From Opitutaceae bacterium (GTDB lineage Bacteria; Verrucomicrobiota; Verrucomicrobiia; Opitutales; Opitutaceae), in the NCBI GenBank assembly GCA_014879845.1, contig JACSRI010000113.1, positions 27,862 through 91,861 on the forward strand: a stretch of DNA of 64,000 nucleotides. Direction: 5' to 3'. A program made the translations under genes and the position numbers. Positions 59,541 to 64,000 of the stretch are shown piece after piece (the first letter of the stretch is position 1; each line of letters opens with the position of its first letter). The notes below the pieces were generated by a model. It was not told where the DNA came from, did not search any database, and saw only the letters and a list, made by a program, of their open reading frames with translations.

Positions 59541-61892
59541 ATGTCCGAGTCCACGCCGTCGTCGCCGGGCGACCTTGCCACCACGCTCAGCGAACAGGCC
59601 GCCCAGCTGCGTTCTGCCCAGCGTATCGCACGTCTGGGGACGTATGTGCTCGATGTCGCCTTGGGCCGATGGACGAGTTCCGAGATGCTCGACGAGATCT
59701 TCGGGCTCACGGGCGACCCACGCGTCCGCGACGTGGCGCTTTGGGCCGAACTCATCCATCCGGACGACCGGGCCGACATGGTCGACTACTTCACCACGCG
59801 CGTGATCGGCCGCGGCGAGCGCTTCGACCGCGAATACCGGATCGTGCGCCCCGCCGACGGCGTCGTGCGCTGGGTGCACGGCTGCGGCGAACTCACGCTC
59901 GATGCGGCCGGACGGCCCACGCAGATGATCGGCACGATCCAGGACTGCACCGACCGCTACGACGCCGACGCCGCCCTGCGCGCCGCGCACGCGCGCCTGA
60001 CCGAGATGTTCGAAGGCGCGCACGACGCCATCTTCCTCGCTGATGTGGAGACCGGTGTGATCGTCGATGCCAACCGCGCGGCCACGCGCCTGCTCGGACG
60101 CCCCAAGCACGAGATCATCGGCCTGCATCAGACACAGCTTCACCCACCCGACCGACTCGCCGACCACCGCAAGAAATTCGAGGAACACGTCCACGACACG
60201 ACCCTGGTCATGGATGACTCTGAGCTCCTCTCCGCCGACGGGGCGCGCATCCCGGTCGAGGTGACGGCGAGCATCGTCGAGCTGCCGGACGGGCGGCGCG
60301 TCATTCAGGGCATCTTTCGCGATATCACGCGCCGCCGCCAGGCCGAGGCCGAGCTGCGCCACCGCGAGGCCCGGCTCGCGAGCGTCTTCCAGGCGGTCCC
60401 GGTCGGGTTGTTCGTCGTGGCCGACCGCCGGTTTCTCGAGGTCAACCCCTACGTGACGCTGCTCACCGGATACACACCCGAGGACCTCGTCGGGCAGTTC
60501 TCGCGGGTACTTTACGCCGATGACGAGCAGTTCGCGCGCGTCGGTCGCGAGGCCTACGAGACGATCCGCCGCGAGGGCTCCTGCCGGATCGAGACCACGT
60601 GGCGCCACAAGGACGGCCGCCTGCTGGACATCATCCTCAGCGCCGCGCCCATCGTGCACGAGGGACAGACCACCGCCACGACCTTCGCCGCGCTCGACGT
60701 GACCGAACGCCGCCGTCTCGAGGCCCAGTTGCGTCAGGCGCAGAAGATGGAGGCGGTCGGCCAGCTGGCCGGCGGCGTGGCTCACGACTTCAACAATATT
60801 CTCACGGCCATCCTCCTGCAGCTCGCGTTTCTCAAGGAGGAGGGCATCTCGGGCCCGGAGGCCGCCGAGGCGCTCGGGGACATCCACCGCGGGGCCAATC
60901 GCGCCGCCGATCTGACGCGGCAGCTCCTGCTCTTCAGCCGTCGCCAGGTGATGCGTCGGCAGCCGGTCGACGTGAACCAGGTAATCGTCGGCATGCTGCG
61001 CATGCTGCACCGCGTGCTGGGCGAAAACATCGAGATCAAGTTCCGATCCGCCGCCGACGCGCCGTGGATAGAAGGGGATCCGGGCATGATCGAGCAGGTG
61101 TTGATGAACCTCTGCATCAACGCACGCGACGCCATGCCCGGCGGCGGCGTGCTCACGCTGGGCACCGACCGCATCAGCCTCGACACCACGATCACCTGCA
61201 ACCGCACCGATCGGCGCCCGGGCACCTGCCTGCGTCTCAGCGTGACCGATACGGGCTCCGGGATGACCGATGAGGTCAAGGGCCACATCTTCGAGCCGTT
61301 CTTCACCACCAAGGACGTCGGCAAAGGCACCGGTCTCGGGCTCGCCACCGTCCTGGGCATCGTGCAGCAGCACGGAGGCTCGATCGAAGTCGACTCCGCT
61401 GTCGGCCGCGGGTCGACCTTCACCATCCTTCTCCCCGAGTGTCCCGCACCGGCCGAGTCCTCCGCACCATCCCCACCCGCACCGGCCGCCGAGGTGGTCC
61501 GCCGTGGAAGCGAACTGATCCTCGTCGTGGAGGACGAGGCCGCCGTGCGCCGGCCCATCGCCACGGTCCTGCGCCGGCACGGCTACCGCGTGCTCGAGGC
61601 GGCCGAGAGCCGCGAGGCCCTGGAGCACTGGAGCCTCCAAGGCTCCGCGATCGACCTCGTCATCTCCGACATCGTCATGCCCGGGCGGATGTCCGGCCTG
61701 GAACTCTGCGAGCGACTCACAGCGCAGCGTCCCGACCTGCCCGTGATCGTGCTCTCTGGATACAACCCGGAGACGACGGCGCGACAGCCCTCCTCACCCG
61801 ATCACTTCGTGCACATGGCCAAGCCCTGCGACAGCGCGGCGCTGACACGCATCGTCGGCGAGCTGCTCGAGCGGTCGCGCCCACGCGCCTGA
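59541..61892 (+). CDS. PAS-domain hybrid histidine kinase with receiver domain
   Basis: 783 residues from ATG 59541. Three PAS domains lie near 25-145 (RIARLGTYVLDVALGRWTSS), 155-280 (MFEGAHDAIFLADVETGVIV) and 290-400 (VFQAVPVGLFVVADRRFLEV). The H-box GGVAHDFNNILT has His at about 415. The HATPase shows DTGSGMTDEVKGHIFEPFFT and GKGTGLGLATVLG. The receiver domain has LVVEDEAAVRRPI, DLVISDIVMPG (Asp about 710) and KPC. No membrane helix. It closely resembles the kinase at 3575 in plan. No cognate regulator is adjacent. Confidence 0.92.
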   Translation: MSESTPSSPGDLATTLSEQAAQLRSAQRIARLGTYVLDVALGRWTSSEMLDEIFGLTGDPRVRDVALWAELIHPDDRADMVDYFTTRVIGRGERFDREYRIVRPADGVVRWVHGCGELTLDAAGRPTQMIGTIQDCTDRYDADAALRAAHARLTEMFEGAHDAIFLADVETGVIVDANRAATRLLGRPKHEIIGLHQTQLHPPDRLADHRKKFEEHVHDTTLVMDDSELLSADGARIPVEVTASIVELPDGRRVIQGIFRDITRRRQAEAELRHREARLASVFQAVPVGLFVVADRRFLEVNPYVTLLTGYTPEDLVGQFSRVLYADDEQFARVGREAYETIRREGSCRIETTWRHKDGRLLDIILSAAPIVHEGQTTATTFAALDVTERRRLEAQLRQAQKMEAVGQLAGGVAHDFNNILTAILLQLAFLKEEGISGPEAAEALGDIHRGANRAADLTRQLLLFSRRQVMRRQPVDVNQVIVGMLRMLHRVLGENIEIKFRSAADAPWIEGDPGMIEQVLMNLCINARDAMPGGGVLTLGTDRISLDTTITCNRTDRRPGTCLRLSVTDTGSGMTDEVKGHIFEPFFTTKDVGKGTGLGLATVLGIVQQHGGSIEVDSAVGRGSTFTILLPECPAPAESSAPSPPAPAAEVVRRGSELILVVEDEAAVRRPIATVLRRHGYRVLEAAESREALEHWSLQGSAIDLVISDIVMPGRMSGLELCERLTAQRPDLPVIVLSGYNPETTARQPSSPDHFVHMAKPCDSAALTRIVGELLERSRPRA

Positions 61893-61911
61893 GCCCGCCG
61901 ACACCCGGCAA

Positions 61912-63627
61912 TCACCGCATCACTCGCGCGCCGACGGGAGGCATGTCGCCCTCCGCCAGGCCCGTGGTGTCGCGCGCGTGCAGGCCGGTCACGTCCTTGA
62001 GCGACCAGGCCGGCACCCCCGGAAAGGTGTCGAGCAACGTGTCGCCGAAACGCGCGCCCGCGACGTCCTCGAGCAACACGGCCGGACGCGCGTCGGGCGC
62101 GATCACGCGCAACTGCAGGCCGCGCACCTGGAGGTTCGCGACATGGCGCGCGAACAATCCCCAGGACGGCAGTGTGCCAAACTCATAGGGATCCGGATAC
62201 GCCTTCGCCATCTCCGGCACCTCGCGCGCGGCCTGCGCGGCCGTGCCGCCACCGCGAAACTGGAGCATGATGTTCTCCAGCACGACATCCTCGATGCGGT
62301 GCCCCGCGAGGCCGGCGATGAGGATGCCATGCTCGGGCGCGACGTCCTGGGCGACGAGATTCGAGACAAGGATGCGGCGCACCGGCCCGGGCTCGGTCGT
62401 GTCGGGCCGGCGCAAACGGGCGCCGAGGCGGATGAAGAGCGGCGCGTTCTGCACCTCGCGCATGGTGATGTTGGTGATGGCGATGTCCTCGAGCACGCCA
62501 CCGTCGACCTGCTCGAGGGCGAGGCCGCGGCAGTGCTCGAACACGCAGTTGGCGATCGTGATGTTGCGGAAACCTCCACCCGCCTCAGTGCCGAGCTTGA
62601 TCCGGCCGTGCGGCCCGCCGCGCGTCACCCAGGTGCGCCGGCGGGTGCCGTCGAGCAGCGTGCCCTCGTCGAAGCCGCTCACGAAGCAGTTCACGATCGT
62701 GATGTTCTCGCAGGCGCGAGCGTACCCGAGCGCGTGCGAGGCCTTCAGGCAGATGCCGTCGTCCCACGGCGAATTCACCGAGGTGTTGCTCACCCGCACG
62801 TTGCTGCACGCGTCGATATCGATGCCGTCGCGGTTGGTGTCGATGAGCAGGTTGTCGATCGTGAGGTTGTCCACACCGGTGGCGAGGATGGCGAAGTGGC
62901 CGCCATGCAGGACGGAGAAATCCCTCAGGATCACGTTGCGGCAGTTCTTCAGCGCGATGGCCTTGTTGGCCGTGCCGTCGGGCAGCGTGTCGCGCGCATT
63001 CGGGTAGTTGAACGGCCCGGGAACCAGGTCCGGCCGCGGCGGAAACTCGAAAGCCCCGTCGGCCGCGAGCACGTCAGCCGGAAGCCCGTCGACCGGAGGT
63101 GGCGGCGGTGCGCCGACCGGCCGCGAGACTCGCCCGTTGCCGCGGCTGAGACCACGGCCGTAGATGCGGCCCGGCCCGAGGATCGAGACACCGTCGAGGT
63201 CTTCGCCCCAGATCAAACTGTTGTGCCAGTGCGAGTGCCCAAAGTCCTGATACTGATTCCACGGGTTCGGCTCGGCCAGATCGTAGCCGCCGGGCTCGCC
63301 CGGTTTCGGCGGATCGGCAGCGATGAGCGTCGCGCCCGCGCCGAGGTGAAGCGTGATGTGGCTCTTCAGCCGGATCGAGTGGCAGAGGTACTCGCCTGCG
63401 GGGAACTCCACCGTCCCGCCGCCCGCCGCCGCGGCTGCCGTGATCGCGGCATTGACCGCCGCCGTGTCGAGCGTGCGCCCGTCGCCCGTGGCGCCGAAGT
63501 CGCGCACGGACCACGGCGAGGCCGCGTGGACGGCCGCGGCAAGCAGACCGGCCGCCGCAAAGGTCCCACACAGGGCATGGCGGAACAGACGAAGAACGGA
63601 GGGAGGGTCGAGACGAGCGGGAGACAT
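61912..63627 (-). CDS. Second GH28 polygalacturonase-type enzyme
   Basis: 571 residues from ATG 63627 with a signal peptide (LCGTFAAAGLLAAAVHAA). The GH28 opening is VRDFGATGDGRTLDTAAVNA. Active-site signatures are RDGIDIDACSNV, SPWDDGICLKAS (paired Asp), and GRIKLGTEAGGGFRNI. A His-containing segment (HGILIAGLAG) near the end may complete the site. It belongs to the large group with an insert after LGPGRIYGRGLSRG. It sits alone and converges with the kinase gene 20 bases away. With the gene at 10134 it indicates dispersed pectin use. Confidence 0.9.
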   Translation of the reverse strand: MSPARLDPPSVLRLFRHALCGTFAAAGLLAAAVHAASPWSVRDFGATGDGRTLDTAAVNAAITAAAAAGGGTVEFPAGEYLCHSIRLKSHITLHLGAGATLIAADPPKPGEPGGYDLAEPNPWNQYQDFGHSHWHNSLIWGEDLDGVSILGPGRIYGRGLSRGNGRVSRPVGAPPPPPVDGLPADVLAADGAFEFPPRPDLVPGPFNYPNARDTLPDGTANKAIALKNCRNVILRDFSVLHGGHFAILATGVDNLTIDNLLIDTNRDGIDIDACSNVRVSNTSVNSPWDDGICLKASHALGYARACENITIVNCFVSGFDEGTLLDGTRRRTWVTRGGPHGRIKLGTEAGGGFRNITIANCVFEHCRGLALEQVDGGVLEDIAITNITMREVQNAPLFIRLGARLRRPDTTEPGPVRRILVSNLVAQDVAPEHGILIAGLAGHRIEDVVLENIMLQFRGGGTAAQAAREVPEMAKAYPDPYEFGTLPSWGLFARHVANLQVRGLQLRVIAPDARPAVLLEDVAGARFGDTLLDTFPGVPAWSLKDVTGLHARDTTGLAEGDMPPVGARVMR

Positions 63628-63699
63628 CGGTGTGGGTCGGAGTGCGCCCGCGAATCTTCCTGATCTGCCGCCCTTGAGCGACTGAGAACTTCGTGCAAC

Positions 63700-63850
63700 G
63701 CGCAGCAGCTTCGCCGCTCGCGAAGCGCCCTGCCGGCGCGCGCCGGAGCCGACCCTCGAGCTTTCGTTGCGCAACGCTCTGCGCTCGCGTTGCCCCACCG
63801 AACGCACAGCGTTCTTGGGCGAGCCGCCGAACGGTTCGATGGCTCGAACC
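63700..63850. other. Dense hairpin block in the intergenic region at the right edge
   Basis: Six inverted repeats lie within 150 bases: GCTTCGC/GCGAAGC (63708-63726), CCGGCGCGCGCCGG (63733-63746), CGTTGCGCAACG with CAACGC/GCGTTG (63765-63792), GAACGC/GCGTTC (63800-63814), CGAGCC/GGCTCG (63820-63846) and GGTTCGA/TCGAACC (63833-63850). No gene is supported here. It could be a structured leader RNA, a REP-like repeat or a terminator array. The GGTTCGA element looks tRNA-like but no cloverleaf forms. Confidence 0.5.
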
Positions 63851-63861
63851 CGCTACCCCAC

Positions 63862-64000
63862 ATGCTCCGATACGTGGTCCTCGCCGCCTCGGCGGCGGTC
63901 AACGTCACGCTGCTCGTACTCCTGGTCAGGATGCCTCAAGGCGTTCGCGCCGAGGCGACGACTCCCGCACCTCCGATGACCATGGTCGAGCCGCAGCCGG
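63862..64000 (+). CDS. Start of a membrane-anchored protein, truncated by the window
   Basis: From ATG 63862 the frame reads MLRYVVLAASAAVNVTLLVLL and then VRMPQGVRAEATTPAPPMT and stays open to the edge. It has a hydrophobic helix and a Pro/Ala-rich start of an outer domain, typical of a type II membrane protein. The family cannot be named from 46 residues. Absent from the track because it has no stop. Confidence 0.5.
   Translation, partial: MLRYVVLAASAAVNVTLLVLLVRMPQGVRAEATTPAPPMTMVEPQP

Noticed and set aside
63833-63850. tRNA gene (GGTTCGA...TCGAACC)
   Set aside because: The element is a simple hairpin; no acceptor, D or anticodon arm can be placed around it.

Overview
The window is very GC-rich chromosomal DNA with dense genes and strong G/C third-position bias. 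The gene content points to a verrucomicrobial bacterium, most likely Opitutaceae. Supporting features are two family-28 pectin hydrolases, a GH97 alpha-glycosidase, a secreted beta-helix protein with the tandem C-terminal repeat common in that group, short intergenic repeats of the CTCTGTG and GCGGAGTGCGGA type, and an atypical YebC. The genus is inference; no rRNA is present. I saw no tRNA, CRISPR array, phage or transposase.

Layout. 1-3454: a TonB-dependent receptor / periplasmic binding protein / FecCD permease uptake operon (the permease runs off the left edge), divergent from a Fur-family regulator with an inverted-repeat operator candidate between them. 3575-6820: a multi-PAS hybrid histidine kinase and a 59-residue membrane protein missed by the ORF track. 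6844-11806: an inositol-phosphatase-like enzyme, a secreted beta-helix protein, a GH28 pectinase and the remnant of a GH5 gene. 11823-19073: mixed housekeeping genes (HDOD, alpha/beta hydrolase, YebC, lipoate-ligase-like, DUF4139). 19162-21732: an ECF sigma / zinc-finger anti-sigma fused to HEAT repeats / DUF4097 operon. 21918-35675: lytic transglycosylase, GH97, response regulator, HEAAH metalloprotease-like protein, RRM protein, ROK sugar kinase, a degenerate Na/Ca-exchanger homologue, L,D-transpeptidase and DUF3016. 35793-40194: an ATP-grasp ligase / metallopeptidase pair and a large EF-hand membrane protein of unknown function. 40402-42561: thiC under a TPP riboswitch with a terminator platform.

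42811-48598 is the most coherent accessory system: five co-directional genes for a CDP-alcohol phosphotransferase, a CdsA-like cytidylyltransferase, a PlsC-like acyltransferase, an alpha/beta-hydrolase-methyltransferase fusion and a PAP2-dual-specificity phosphatase fusion. The domain order matches the uncharacterised ynbABCD locus of enterobacteria, with an acyltransferase added. It looks like a self-contained pathway that makes, decorates and turns over a phospholipid.

48624-53272 is a nitrogen-oxide type cluster: a Crp/Fnr-family regulator converges on DUF2249, DUF59, NnrS-like, DUF2249, cupin and YwiC-like genes. A perfect TTGAT-N4-ATCAA site lies upstream of the YwiC-like gene, where an Fnr/Dnr-type regulator would bind. 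No reductase gene is in view.

53887-64000: an MFS-PlsC-AMP-ligase triple fusion (lysophospholipid uptake and re-acylation), RecQ, a second PAS hybrid kinase, a second GH28 enzyme, a dense hairpin block, and the start of a membrane-anchored protein cut by the right edge.
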